Shown here in pieces: positions 1 through 8,491 of a stretch of 48,780 nt of DNA (the stretch's first letter is position 1; each line of letters begins with the position of its first letter). The DNA lies in assembly GCA_027452065.1 (NCBI GenBank), contig DAIDHC010000197.1, forward strand, positions 1 through 48,780. Direction: 5' to 3'. The notes beneath the pieces were generated by a model that searched no databases, was not told the origin of the DNA, and worked only from the letters and a program-made list of their open reading frames with translations. A program made the position numbers and the translations under genes. This DNA is from Bryobacterales bacterium. GTDB taxonomy: Bacteria; Acidobacteriota; Terriglobia; Bryobacterales; Bryobacteraceae.

Positions 1-2
1 TG

Positions 3-1010
3 AGCGCGTATGGGGACCGGTTATTCGGGGGATGGAAGGCGGGGACGGCGGCGGGGGCGCTGCTGGTGTGTTTGCCGGTGTGGCAGGTGTACGGGGCGCG
101 GATTTATCCGGAGGTGACGGCGGGGACGCTGGCGCTGGGAGTTTATCTGGTGCTGACGAAACAGCGGCCGGGTTGGATGGGGCTGGCATGCGCGGGGCTG
201 GGGATGGGATTTCTGCCGCTGCTGTACGCGCGGTTCGCGGTGCTGGCGGTGTGTCTGGCGGGGATTGCGATGCTGCGGCGGGAGACGCGAAGGAGCGGAT
301 GGCTTTGGGCGGGGGCGGCGGCGAGCGCGGCGTGGGGGGCGCGGTTGATGTGGGATGTTTATGGGGCGCAGGTGGCGGTGGCGGCGCCGGGGGCGGGATC
401 GCTGGGGCTGAGCGGATGGTGGGAGCGGTACTGGCGGCTGTGGTTTGACCGCGGGCACGGGATTGCGCTGGAAAATCCGGTGCTGCTTCTGTGGTTCTGG
501 GCGGCGGCGGCGCTTGTCGTTCGGGCGCGGCGGGAGGCCGAGTGGCGGACCGCGGCGATGCTGGCCGCGATGGCCGGGGTTTATGCGGCAACGTTCGGGC
601 TGTTGAAGACGTATGAGGGCGAGTCGGCGCCGGGACGGTTTCTTTGTGCGATGGCGCCGCTGGCGCTGGCGGCGATTCTCGTTTGGATGAAGGAAGGGCG
701 GACGCGGACGCGGGCGTTGGTGGCGGGCGCTCTGGCGGCGGTGAGCGTGGCGATTCTGGTGGAGGGGATGGGAGGAACGCCGGCGTGGCAGGCGCTGGGG
801 TGGTATCAGGATTTGTTTCCGCTGGGATGGCCGCCGGCATCGTTTGTGCACCCGCGGGCGGCGGCTGGCAACAGCGGTACGTATGGATTCGGACTGCTGG
901 CCATGGTGGCGGGGACGAAGGCCGGCGCGTGGATGTGGCAGAAGTGGCGGTCAGCGCGCGTAGAGCGTGAGCTCGTCGATGGACCACCAGTTCACGGGCT
1001 CGCTGGTTAG
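3..1010 (+). CDS. Polytopic membrane protein, 5'-truncated by the window edge
   Basis: The reading frame is open from base 3 with no stop upstream, so the gene starts outside the window. The visible part is about 335 residues, dominated by hydrophobic Ala/Leu/Val/Trp segments separated by short Arg-rich loops, which gives roughly seven to nine membrane helices. The spacing and the lone WFDRGHG and KTYEGESAP loops resemble the C-terminal half of GT-C type (dolichyl-phosphate-mannose-type) glycosyltransferases or a related conserved membrane protein, but no diagnostic motif is present in the visible part. The final 20 codons overlap the 3' end of the convergent gene on the other strand by 60 bases. 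Codons end mainly in G, like all plus-strand sequence in this end of the window. The functional assignment is weak; that it is a real coding region is well supported. Confidence 0.7.
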   Translation, partial: SAYGDRLFGGWKAGTAAGALLVCLPVWQVYGARIYPEVTAGTLALGVYLVLTKQRPGWMGLACAGLGMGFLPLLYARFAVLAVCLAGIAMLRRETRRSGWLWAGAAASAAWGARLMWDVYGAQVAVAAPGAGSLGLSGWWERYWRLWFDRGHGIALENPVLLLWFWAAAALVVRARREAEWRTAAMLAAMAGVYAATFGLLKTYEGESAPGRFLCAMAPLALAAILVWMKEGRTRTRALVAGALAAVSVAILVEGMGGTPAWQALGWYQDLFPLGWPPASFVHPRAAAGNSGTYGFGLLAMVAGTKAGAWMWQKWRSARVERELVDGPPVHGLAG

Positions 1011-2558
1011 GAGCGAGAGGCGGATGTAACGGGCGAGAACGGGGTCGACCCAGAAGTCGGTGACCGGGAAAATGGCGGACTGGTCGATGTGACGGGGCTC
1101 GCGCCAGGAGCTGTGGTCGGAGGAAACCTCAATGAACGGGTTGCGGGGGGCGTCGCCCGGGCTGATGGCGCTGACGAGCCGGATGTGATCGAACAAGACG
1201 GTGCGGCCGGCGTCGATTTCGAGGCTCATGCCGGCGCGGCGGGGGGCGTGGGTGGTCCAGCGGGTGGCGGGGTTGCCGTCGAGGGCGAATGGAATCTCTT
1301 CGGGGTGGCAGCAGACGGTGATGTTGGACGCATGGAGGGGATAGGGAGGAAAGACGAGGAGGCGGGGGAGCAAGACGACGGCGGCGAGGGCGGCGAGATA
1401 GGCGGCAACGCGGGAAGCGCGGAATTCGCCGGCGGCGAGGGCGGAGACGGCGAGAGCGGCCGCGACGCAGACGGCGGGGAAGAAAGGCTTGAAATAATGC
1501 ACGGCTTCGAAGCGGAGGCTGAGGCCGTTGAGGGCGAGGTTCGGGGCGTAGGCGAGCAACCAGACGGCGAAGCCGGCGGCGAACAGGAAGAAGGCGCGGA
1601 AATTTTTGCGGGCGAGCAGGATGAAGCCTGGCGGGGCGAGCAGGATGAGGGGAAACATGCGGAGGACAGCGGAGGGGGAATCGAAAGTCTCGCCGGAGAA
1701 CGGGAGGGGATCGATGAAATAGCTGTAGAGATTGAAGGGGATGGCGATCAGGGGGTTGATAGGTTGGCTGCGGATGAGAGGGTAATAGGGACCGAGGATC
1801 AACCGGGAGAGATGGTAATTGACGGCGAGAACCGGGAGGCAGACTGCGGCACAGCCGGCGGCGGAGGCAAGAATCAGGCGCCCGGGGAAGCGGCGGGTGT
1901 GCCAGGCAGATTCGAAAAGGAAGGCGGCGATGACTGCGACGCCGACGGCAAGATCGGCAACGCGGGAGGCGAACATGATGCCGGCAGCGGCGCCGGCGAG
2001 GGCGGCGATATTGGGCGTGACGGGGGGGCAGAGGAGGAGATAGAAGATGAGGACGAAGGCGGTGGTGGAGGGGGTTGAGGTCCAGGGAGTTTCAAAGAGG
2101 CGGACGGAGTAAGCCAGGAGAGCGAACCAGGCAAAGAGGGAGGCGGCGCGCGAAGGGACGAGGGTTTCGAGAAGGCGCCAGGAGAGCCAGGCGAAGGCGA
2201 TGAAGAGGACCATGTTGATGGGGGTGAACGGGTCGGCGGGGAGCAACCAGGCGAGCGGGAAGGCGAGGACCGGATAGCCGAGAGGGTAATGGAAAGCGCC
2301 GAGGTTGCCTTTGGGGATGCCGCGGAGCATGTCGAGATACTCGCCCTGATCGTGCCAGCCGTAGTAGCCGTTGGGCCAGGCGACGCCGGGGCGGTTCGAG
2401 TCGGCGAGGTAGACGATCAGGAAAAGGAGAGCGGCCGAGGAGGCGAGGAGGAGGTTGAGATTGCGAGGCGACAGGGCGGCGAAGGCAGGGGCGTGGTGGA
2501 GGACGGGGGAAGGGGAAGCGGGCTTGCGGGGTCTACTCTTCATGAGTGAAGCGGCCAT
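951..2558 (-). CDS. Polytopic membrane protein with C-terminal discoidin (F5/8 type C)-like domain
   Basis: About 535 residues. After a short basic N-terminus (around residues 1-40) there are about ten to eleven hydrophobic segments up to about residue 400. The first large loop holds NGYYGWHDQGEYLDML, whose acidic residues sit where GT-C glycosyltransferases carry their catalytic Asp/Glu. From about residue 415 a soluble tail follows with the discoidin pattern: a DGNPATRW calcium/ligand-type loop, an IDAG-F-IRL strand, and a terminal YIRL...WWSIDEL strand pair. I infer a membrane glycosyltransferase-like enzyme that presents a carbohydrate-binding tail outside the cytoplasm. The annotated start overlaps the upstream aldehyde dehydrogenase gene by 26 bases; the Met codon at 2543 would reduce this to 11. 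Either way it is probably translated from the same mRNA. The alternative is a conserved membrane protein without transferase activity. Confidence 0.75.
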   Translation of the reverse strand: MAASLMKSRPRKPASPSPVLHHAPAFAALSPRNLNLLLASSAALLFLIVYLADSNRPGVAWPNGYYGWHDQGEYLDMLRGIPKGNLGAFHYPLGYPVLAFPLAWLLPADPFTPINMVLFIAFAWLSWRLLETLVPSRAASLFAWFALLAYSVRLFETPWTSTPSTTAFVLIFYLLLCPPVTPNIAALAGAAAGIMFASRVADLAVGVAVIAAFLFESAWHTRRFPGRLILASAAGCAAVCLPVLAVNYHLSRLILGPYYPLIRSQPINPLIAIPFNLYSYFIDPLPFSGETFDSPSAVLRMFPLILLAPPGFILLARKNFRAFFLFAAGFAVWLLAYAPNLALNGLSLRFEAVHYFKPFFPAVCVAAALAVSALAAGEFRASRVAAYLAALAAVVLLPRLLVFPPYPLHASNITVCCHPEEIPFALDGNPATRWTTHAPRRAGMSLEIDAGRTVLFDHIRLVSAISPGDAPRNPFIEVSSDHSSWREPRHIDQSAIFPVTDFWVDPVLARYIRLSLLTSEPVNWWSIDELTLYAR

Positions 2559-4110
2559 CGACGGTGCGCCAGATTTGGGCGGGGTTACCGTCGCGCAGCT
2601 CGACGGGCAGCGCGGACTGGGGGAAGTTCTGGAAGCAGACCGGCCGCGCGAACCGGAGGATGGCGGCGGTGCCGACGGAGGTGAACTTGGAGTCGGTGGT
2701 GGCGGGATAGGGGCCGCCGTGGTTCATGGAAGGGCAGACTTCGACGCCGGTGGGGAAGCCGTTGAACAGAATGCGGCCGGCGCGGGCGGCGAGGAGAGAG
2801 ACGAGCGAGCGGTGGGATTCGAGATCGGCGGGTGTGCCGTGGATGGTGGCGGTGAGGGAGCCTTCGAGGCGGCGGGCGGCGGCTTCAAAGCCGGCCGGGG
2901 AATCGCAATGGACCAGGAGAGTGGAGGGGCCGAAGACCTCTTCGCCCAGCTCGGGGTGGGCGAGGAACTCGTCGAGGCCGGCTTCGAGAAGAGTGGGGCG
3001 GGCCTGGGTGCGGGCTGAGTCGGGGTCGAGGGTGGAGGCGGTGGAGGCGACGCCGGAGACGGACTGGAGGCGGGCGAGGCCGGACTCGTAGGAGCGGAGG
3101 ATGCCGGGGTGGAGCATGGTGGCGGGAGTGGACTGGCGGAAAAGGTCGCGGAGGCGGGCGGCGAATGGAGCGGCGGCGGAGGCGAAGACGAGGCCGGGGC
3201 ATGTGCACATCTGGCCGGTGGAGGCGTTGACAGACTGGCGGAGGCCGTCGGCGATGGCGTCGGAACGCTCGGCGAGGGCGCCGGGGAGGATGAAGATGGG
3301 GTTGACGCTGCCCATTTCGGCGTAAACGAAGATGGGGTCGGGGCGCTGGGAGGCGGCGTCGAACAGGGCGCGGCCGGCGCGGAGAGAGCCAGTGAAGCCG
3401 ACGGCGCGGATGGCGGGATGGCGGACGAGGGCGAGGCTGACAGCGGGGTCGGCGCCGTGAATCAGGGAGAAGACGCCGTCGGGGAGGGAGCAGGCGCGGG
3501 CGGCGGCGAGGATGGCGCGGGCGGCCATCTCCGAAGTGCCGGGGTGGGCGGGGTGGGCTTTGCAGACGACGGGATTGCGGGCGGCGAAGGCGGAAGCGGT
3601 GTCGCCGCCGGCGACGGAAAAGGCGAGGGGGAAATTGCTGGCGCCGAAGACGGCGACCGGGCCGAGGGGGACGAGCATCCGGCGGAGATCGGGCTTGGGG
3701 AGGGGCTTGCGATCGGGGAGGGCGTGGTCGATGCGGGCGTCAACCCAGGAGCCTTCGCGGGCGAGGGAGGCGAACATGCGGAGCTGGCCGGTGGTGCGGG
3801 CGAGCTCGCCGGCGGCGCGCTCGCGGGGGAGTCCGGTTTCGGCGGTGAAGCGATCGAGCAGAGGGTCGCCGAGGGCGGAGAGTTCTTCCGCGATGCGGTC
3901 GAGGAAAGCGGCGGCATCGGCGGCGGGGCGATCGCGGAAGGACTCGGCGGCGGCGGCGGCGAGGTCGCCGGCGGCGGCGATTTCAGAGGACGTGGCTTCG
4001 TAGAAAGCGGGAGTGAGCGGAGCCGAGAGCGCGGGATTGAAGGCGGAGATGGAGGCTGAGCCTTCGGCCGAAACGCGGTATCCGATGAGATTTTTTCCGT
4101 GGAGTTCCAT
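2533..4110 (-). CDS. Aldehyde dehydrogenase, alpha-ketoglutaric semialdehyde dehydrogenase type
   Basis: 525 residues, the normal length for this ALDH subgroup. It should oxidise 2,5-dioxopentanoate (alpha-ketoglutaric semialdehyde) to 2-oxoglutarate with NAD(P)+. The sequence shows the PLGPVAVFGASNFPLAFS cofactor-binding stretch (about residues 148-165), the VGFTGSLRAGRAL strand-turn, the general-base Glu in YAEMGSVNP (about 265) and the nucleophile in GQMCTCPGLVF, where the first Cys falls at residue 302. A second Cys two residues later (304) is noteworthy. The start is an ATG 11 bases after the stop of the FAH-family gene, with only a poor Shine-Dalgarno, so translational coupling is likely. 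Its partner upstream is a plausible 2-keto-3-deoxy-pentonate dehydratase, which would supply the semialdehyde. The related alternative is a long-chain or other ALDH of the same subgroup; ALDH membership itself is clear. Confidence 0.88.
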   Translation of the reverse strand: MELHGKNLIGYRVSAEGSASISAFNPALSAPLTPAFYEATSSEIAAAGDLAAAAAESFRDRPAADAAAFLDRIAEELSALGDPLLDRFTAETGLPRERAAGELARTTGQLRMFASLAREGSWVDARIDHALPDRKPLPKPDLRRMLVPLGPVAVFGASNFPLAFSVAGGDTASAFAARNPVVCKAHPAHPGTSEMAARAILAAARACSLPDGVFSLIHGADPAVSLALVRHPAIRAVGFTGSLRAGRALFDAASQRPDPIFVYAEMGSVNPIFILPGALAERSDAIADGLRQSVNASTGQMCTCPGLVFASAAAPFAARLRDLFRQSTPATMLHPGILRSYESGLARLQSVSGVASTASTLDPDSARTQARPTLLEAGLDEFLAHPELGEEVFGPSTLLVHCDSPAGFEAAARRLEGSLTATIHGTPADLESHRSLVSLLAARAGRILFNGFPTGVEVCPSMNHGGPYPATTDSKFTSVGTAAILRFARPVCFQNFPQSALPVELRDGNPAQIWRTVDGRFTHEE

Positions 4111-4121
4111 GAGAGAAGAAG

Positions 4122-4943
4122 TTATTGGACGGTGTTGACGAGGGTGCCGATGGAGTCGATGGAGATGCGGATTTCGTCGCCGGGGGCGAGGGAGAATTCG
4201 TCGGGCGGGATGACGCCGGTGCCGGTGAGCAGGAAGCAGCCGTCGGGGAAGCTGTTATCCCGGTAAAGAAACTCGACCAGAGTTTGGGGATCGCGCTTCA
4301 TGGAGGCGAGGGTGGTGGACCCGGAGAAGACGCGGGAGCCGGAGCGGAGGATTTCGAGCGCGATGGTGGTGGAGGGGGGCAAGGGAGTGGGCGAGACGAA
4401 AATGCAGGGGCCGAGAGCACAGGAGCGGTCGTAGACTTTGGCCTGCGGGAGGTAGAGAGGGTTGGCGCCTTCGATATCGCGTGAGCTCATGTCGTTGCCG
4501 GCGGTGTAGCCGGTGATGCGGCCGGAGGGAGAAACGAGGAGGGTGAGCTCGGGCTCGGGGATGTTCCAGTGGGAATCGGAGCGGATGCGGACAGAGGTGC
4601 CGGGCGCGGCGACGCGATGGGGAGTTGCTTTGAAGAAGAGCTCGGGGCGGTCGGCGGAGTAAACGCGATCGTAGAAATCGCCGCCGCCGGCGGATTTGGA
4701 TTCCTCCATGCGGGCGGTGCGGCTGCGGAAGTAGGTGACGCCGGCGGCCCAGACTTCCTGGCGATCGAGGGGAGCGAGCAACACCGTAGGAGCGGCAGCC
4801 GCGGCGAGGGTGGGAAGCACAGCGGCGAGATGGGAGTGGAGGTCGTCGCGGAGGAGGAGGCCGGAGGCGGCGCCGGAAGGCAGAGAAAAAAAGCGGGCGT
4901 CGTGTTCGACGATCCAGCCGGCGGCGGTGCGGTAGAGCTTCAA
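4122..4943 (-). CDS. Fumarylacetoacetate hydrolase-family protein, probable 2-keto-3-deoxy-pentonate dehydratase
   Basis: 273 residues starting at a TTG with a perfect AGGAGG ten bases upstream. The open frame runs on upstream to 5462, but that extension is Arg/Pro-rich antisense of glpD and is not part of the gene. The FAH fold is seen in [19 protein letters not shown], then [11 protein letters not shown], then the metal-ligand region [12 protein letters not shown] (E-x-E) and [14 protein letters not shown] (the D ligand), followed by [13 protein letters not shown]. This matches the FAH-family dehydratases (such as Caulobacter XylX) that turn 2-keto-3-deoxy-xylonate or -arabonate into alpha-ketoglutaric semialdehyde. 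The gene directly downstream encodes the dehydrogenase for that product, so I infer the last two steps of an oxidative (Weimberg-type) pentose or uronate route. A 2,4-diketo-3-deoxy-rhamnonate hydrolase is the main alternative. Confidence 0.82.
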   Translation of the reverse strand: MKLYRTAAGWIVEHDARFFSLPSGAASGLLLRDDLHSHLAAVLPTLAAAAAPTVLLAPLDRQEVWAAGVTYFRSRTARMEESKSAGGGDFYDRVYSADRPELFFKATPHRVAAPGTSVRIRSDSHWNIPEPELTLLVSPSGRITGYTAGNDMSSRDIEGANPLYLPQAKVYDRSCALGPCIFVSPTPLPPSTTIALEILRSGSRVFSGSTTLASMKRDPQTLVEFLYRDNSFPDGCFLLTGTGVIPPDEFSLAPGDEIRISIDSIGTLVNTVQ

Positions 4944-4953
4944 GTGGGGCGAT

Positions 4954-4959
4954 CCTCCT
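4954..4959 (-). promoter_or_regulatory. Shine-Dalgarno that fixes the FAH-family TTG start
   Basis: The minus strand reads AGGAGG, then ten bases, then TTG-AAG-CTC (start at 4943). No ATG or GTG in frame near it gives a sensible N-terminus, and residues just after the TTG (KLYRTAAGW) begin the normal family N-terminal strand. Confidence 0.75.
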
Positions 4960-5005
4960 GGGGGTCTTGACGAGATTATCGCAGATGAGGGGCGCGGGGC
5001 CCGGT

Positions 5006-6571
5006 TCAGGAGGGCATCAGATAATGGCGGGCGACGGATTCGAAGGCGCGCAATTGAGCGCTCTGCCAGACGGGGGAGGCGCCCAGCTCGGCGGCGAGCA
5101 GGGAGACGACGCGGGGGGCCATTTCGAGAGCGGCGCGGGCGTTGAGAAAGAGGGCGCGGGTGCGGCGGGCGAGGATGTCTTCGAGAGTGCAGGCCATTTC
5201 GAAGCGGGCGGCCCAGACGACTTCGGCGGCGGTGTAGGGGAGCAGCGGATGGAGGGGTTCGGCGAGCGAGGGATGGAGGCGCATGAGGTCCTGAATGGCG
5301 GGGGCGTCGGCGCCGTAGACGAAGAGAGGGCCGAACTTGGAGGAGGAGGGGTGGAAGCCGTGGATGTTGAGGTGATGGGTGCGGCAGGGCTGTTCGGGGA
5401 GGGAGGCGAGAGTGGCGGCCTGGTTGACGCAGTCCTCGGCCATGCGGCGGTATGTTGTCCATTTGCCGCCGCAGATGGTGAGCAGGCCGGTCGGATCGAT
5501 GTGGATGGTGTGATCGCGGGAGAGGGCGGCGGTGTTGGAGACGCCGCCGGCGCGGACCAGGGGACGGATGCCGGCGAAGACGCTGAGGACGTCGGAGCGG
5601 GAGGGTTTCTTGGCGAGGTAAGAGGAGGCGGTTTCGAGGATGAAGTCGATTTCGGTTTCCAGAGCGGTGGGCTCGGGGACGGCTTCGGAGATGGGCGTAT
5701 CGGTGGTGCCGACGAGGGTGTGATTGTGCCAGGGGATGGCGAACAGGACGCGGCCGTCGCTGGTGTGGGGGACCATGATGGCGGAATTGGAGGGGAGGAA
5801 GGAGCGATCGAAGACGAGGTGGATGCCCTGGCTGGGCGCGATCATGGGAGAGAGCGTGGGGTCGGCCTGGCGGCGGACGGAATCGCTGAAGGCGCCGGTG
5901 GCGTTGACGACGACGGCGGCGGGGGCGGTGAACTCAAGGCCGGAGAGGACGTCGCGGGCCTGGACGCCGTCGACGAAGCCGTCGGGGCCGCGGGTGAGGC
6001 CGGTGACTTCGACGTAGTTGAGCAGGGTGGCGCCCTGCTCGTCGGCGGTGGAGGCGAGGTTGATGAGGAGGCGGGCGTCGTCGAACTGGCCGTCGAAGTA
6101 AACGACGCCGCCGCGAAGGCCGCGGCGTTCGATGGTGGGGAGGCGCTCAAGGGTTTCATCGAGGGAGAGGAAGCGCGAGTCGCCGAAGCCGTATTTGCCG
6201 GCCAGGAGGTTATAGAGCTTGAGGCCGAGGCCGTAGAACGGGGCTTCCCACCAGTCGTAGTTGGGGACCACGAAGGCGAGATCGCGGACCAGGTGGGGAG
6301 CGTTCTGCAGAAGGAGGCCGCGTTCCTTGAGAGCCTCCATGACGAGGCCGATGTTGCCCTGCTCGAGGTAGCGGACGCCGCCGTGAACGAGCTTGGTGCT
6401 TCGGCTGGAGGTGCCTTTGCCGAAGTCGCCGCGCTCGAGAAGGAGAACATCGTAGCCGCGCGTTGCGGCGTCGATAGCGACTCCGACGCCGGTGGCGCCG
6501 CCGCCGACAATGATGAAATCCCAACGGCGGGAGTGGGCATTGAGGCGGCGATACATTTCCTGGCGGTTCAT
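5006..6571 (-). CDS. glpD: Aerobic glycerol-3-phosphate dehydrogenase
   Basis: 521 residues from the ATG at 6571. It oxidises sn-glycerol-3-phosphate to dihydroxyacetone phosphate at the membrane surface and passes electrons through FAD to quinone. The N-terminus carries the FAD-binding dinucleotide fold [21 protein letters not shown] (about residues 19-39) ending in the acidic LLLERGDFG. Next comes the GlpD signature [21 protein letters not shown], then the substrate-binding region [15 protein letters not shown] and the C-terminal [13 protein letters not shown] motif closing the FAD domain. A C-terminal helical DUF (about 400-521) follows, as in full-length GlpD. A much longer open frame extends upstream across the opposite gene, but the family N-terminus begins exactly here. 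It faces gnd across a 150-base divergent gap. No glpF, glpK or repressor gene is nearby. Confidence 0.95.
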   Translation of the reverse strand: MNRQEMYRRLNAHSRRWDFIIVGGGATGVGVAIDAATRGYDVLLLERGDFGKGTSSRSTKLVHGGVRYLEQGNIGLVMEALKERGLLLQNAPHLVRDLAFVVPNYDWWEAPFYGLGLKLYNLLAGKYGFGDSRFLSLDETLERLPTIERRGLRGGVVYFDGQFDDARLLINLASTADEQGATLLNYVEVTGLTRGPDGFVDGVQARDVLSGLEFTAPAAVVVNATGAFSDSVRRQADPTLSPMIAPSQGIHLVFDRSFLPSNSAIMVPHTSDGRVLFAIPWHNHTLVGTTDTPISEAVPEPTALETEIDFILETASSYLAKKPSRSDVLSVFAGIRPLVRAGGVSNTAALSRDHTIHIDPTGLLTICGGKWTTYRRMAEDCVNQAATLASLPEQPCRTHHLNIHGFHPSSSKFGPLFVYGADAPAIQDLMRLHPSLAEPLHPLLPYTAAEVVWAARFEMACTLEDILARRTRALFLNARAALEMAPRVVSLLAAELGASPVWQSAQLRAFESVARHYLMPS

Positions 6572-6705
6572 AAAATCAGAGAAACTGACTAGTGTGACAC
6601 CTTCTGGCGGCGCATGGCGTCTACCCAGGAGTCGCGGCGGCCCAACGGAGTCGGGCGCGCTCTGCGCGATGAGAGAGACGGCCGTGCGAGGCACTGCCGC
6701 GAAAG

Positions 6706-6712
6706 AAGGAGG
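6706..6712 (+). promoter_or_regulatory. Shine-Dalgarno that fixes the gnd TTG start
   Basis: AAGGAGG lies nine bases before TTG-CAA-CTG-GGA-ATG at 6722. An in-frame ATG at 6614 exists, but the residues between are Arg-rich and unlike any dehydrogenase N-terminus, whereas the Rossmann strand GMIGLGRMG begins directly after the TTG. Confidence 0.75.
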
Positions 6713-6721
6713 AACGACAAC

Positions 6722-7738
6722 TTGCAACTGGGAATGATCGGTCTGGGACGGATGGGAGCCAACATGGCTCGGCGTTTGATGAAGGGCGGGCACGAATGCG
6801 TGGCGTTCGACGCCAACGCGGCGAACGTAAAGATGATGGCGGCGGAGGGCGCAGTGGGCGCAGCGAGCCTGGAGGAGTTTGTCCAGAAACTGCGCCGGCC
6901 GAGGGCGGTGTGGATGATGGTGCCGGCGGCGGTGGTGGACGGGACGCTCGAAGCGCTGACCAAGCTGCTGGAGCCGGACGATGTGGTGATCGACGGCGGC
7001 AACTCTTATTACGTGGACGATATCCGGCGGGCGAAGGAGTTGAAGGGCCGGGGCATTCATTACGTGGACGCGGGCACCAGCGGCGGGGTGTGGGGGCTGG
7101 AGCGGGGATACTGCATGATGATCGGCGGCGAGACGGAAGTGGTGGGGCGGCTGGACGGGATTTTCAAGACACTGGCGCCGGGGGTGGGGACGATCCCGCG
7201 GACGCCGGGGCGGGAGAAGGTGGGAGGCACGGCGGAGGAGGGGTATCTGCACTGCGGACCCTCGGGCGCGGGGCACTTCGTGAAGATGGTGCACAACGGC
7301 ATTGAGTATGGGCTGATGGCGGCATACGCGGAGGGGTTGAACATTCTCAAGCACGCCAATGTCGGCTTGGCGGGGCGGGAAGCGGACGCGGAGACAACGC
7401 CGCTGCGGAATCCGGAGGCCTATCAGTTTGAGCTGAACGTGCCGGACGTAGCGGAGGTGTGGCGGCGGGGGAGCGTGATCGCTTCCTGGCTGCTGGATCT
7501 GACGGCGATCGCTCTGCTGGAGCAGCCGGAGTTGGAGGGATTCTCGGGGCACGTGTCGGATTCGGGCGAGGGGCGGTGGACGATCACGGCGGCGATCGAC
7601 GAGTCGGCGCCGGCGCCGGTGCTGAGCGCGGCGCTGTATCAGAGGTTCACGTCGCGGGGCGAGAACGATTTCGCCGACAAGCTGCTTTCGGCGATGCGCT
7701 ATCAGTTTGGCGGGCACAAGGAGAAGACGGCGGGCTGA
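6722..7738 (+). CDS. gnd: 6-phosphogluconate dehydrogenase, decarboxylating (short form)
   Basis: 338 residues, matching the short, often NAD-preferring class (GntZ/YqeC-like) rather than the 470-residue classical enzyme. It converts 6-phosphogluconate to ribulose-5-phosphate and CO2. The Rossmann motif [16 protein letters not shown] is at residues 4-19, the substrate loop [12 protein letters not shown] at about 90, the G-T-S-G-G-V-W-G segment near 120, and the catalytic Lys/Asn region [17 protein letters not shown] around 181-197. The C-terminus has the family's [25 protein letters not shown]. The next gene, a glucokinase-like kinase, starts 27 bases downstream with its own ribosome site, which suggests one operon feeding glucose into the oxidative pentose phosphate route. 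No zwf or pgl is visible in the window. Confidence 0.93.
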   Translation: MQLGMIGLGRMGANMARRLMKGGHECVAFDANAANVKMMAAEGAVGAASLEEFVQKLRRPRAVWMMVPAAVVDGTLEALTKLLEPDDVVIDGGNSYYVDDIRRAKELKGRGIHYVDAGTSGGVWGLERGYCMMIGGETEVVGRLDGIFKTLAPGVGTIPRTPGREKVGGTAEEGYLHCGPSGAGHFVKMVHNGIEYGLMAAYAEGLNILKHANVGLAGREADAETTPLRNPEAYQFELNVPDVAEVWRRGSVIASWLLDLTAIALLEQPELEGFSGHVSDSGEGRWTITAAIDESAPAPVLSAALYQRFTSRGENDFADKLLSAMRYQFGGHKEKTAG

Positions 7739-7765
7739 GGCGCGGGCGGCGCCGGGGAGGAAACG

Positions 7766-8491
7766 ATGGCACAGAAGCGCACGCAAGAAAGCAAGAAGGT
7801 GCTGGTGGTCGATGTGGGCGGGACGCATGTGAAGGCGCTGGCGACCGGCCAGAAGGATCCGGTCAAAATTGACTCCGGGCCAAAGATGACGGCCCGGGAG
7901 ATGGTGAACGGGATCAAGAAAGCGGCTCAGGATTGGGAGTATTCGGTGGTCGCCGTCGGCTACCCCGGGCCGGTGATGCACGGGCGGCCGGTGAGGGAGC
8001 CCTACAATCTCGGTCCCGGATGGGTGGGCTTCGATTTCACCAAGGCGTTCGGACATCCGGTGAAATTGGTCAATGACGCGGCGATGCAGGCTCTGGGGAG
8101 CTACCGAGGCGGAAAAATGCTGTTTCTGGGCCTGGGAACGGGGCTGGGCGCGGCCATGATCGTAGACGGCCTGATTGAGCCGATGGAGTTGGCGCACCTG
8201 CCGTACAAGAAGGGGAAGACGTACGAGGATTACGTCGGCGAGAAGGGCTTAGAAAAGATGGGAAAGAAGCGGTGGCGGGCGCATGTCGCCGATGTCGTGA
8301 AGCTGCTGAAGGCGGCGACAGAGGCTGAATATGTTGTACTGGGCGGCGGAAACGCGCGCCTGATTAAAGAGCTGCCGCCGGACACGACGCTGGGCGACAA
8401 TGCCAATGCGTTTGTGGGCGGATTCCGCTTATGGGCGGCGGAGAACGGATCGCAAAAATGGACGGGAAAGCGAGTGGGCCATGGGCGCTGA
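7766..8491 (+). CDS. ppgK: ROK-family sugar kinase, polyphosphate glucokinase-like
   Basis: 241 residues, preceded by GGGGAGG seven bases before the ATG. The N-terminal phosphate-binding loop VLVVDVGGTHVKALATG (about residues 12-28), the GYPGPV hinge, the catalytic-base region VKLVNDAAMQALG with Asn-Asp, and the second phosphate loop LGLGTGLGAAMIVDG mark the ROK/hexokinase ATPase fold. The segment ELAHLPYKKGKTYEDYVGEK and the GKKRWRAHVADVV...VVLGGGNARL run resemble polyphosphate/ATP glucokinases of the PpgK group. It lacks the CxCGxxGC zinc motif of repressor-type ROK proteins and has no DNA-binding domain. The predicted product, glucose-6-phosphate, fits the adjacent gnd. The substrate assignment is inference; ROK membership is firm. 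Its 3' end overlaps the next gene by 11 bases. Confidence 0.82.
   Translation: MAQKRTQESKKVLVVDVGGTHVKALATGQKDPVKIDSGPKMTAREMVNGIKKAAQDWEYSVVAVGYPGPVMHGRPVREPYNLGPGWVGFDFTKAFGHPVKLVNDAAMQALGSYRGGKMLFLGLGTGLGAAMIVDGLIEPMELAHLPYKKGKTYEDYVGEKGLEKMGKKRWRAHVADVVKLLKAATEAEYVVLGGGNARLIKELPPDTTLGDNANAFVGGFRLWAAENGSQKWTGKRVGHGR

Noticed and set aside
4944..5462. Extension of the FAH-family frame upstream, suggesting a fusion
   Set aside because: The extra part is Arg/Pro-rich antisense of glpD in another frame, and a perfect Shine-Dalgarno marks the TTG at 4943.
4967..6592. 541-codon Gly/Glu/Ala-rich plus-strand frame opposite glpD
   Set aside because: It is the complement of a well-supported gene; composition (Gly-Glu-Asp repeats) is typical of antisense of C-ending codons.
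6572..8197. Extension of the glpD frame into a 1063-residue open frame
   Set aside because: Residues before the GlpD start are Arg/His/Pro-rich and antisense to gnd and the ROK kinase; long open antisense frames are expected at this GC content.
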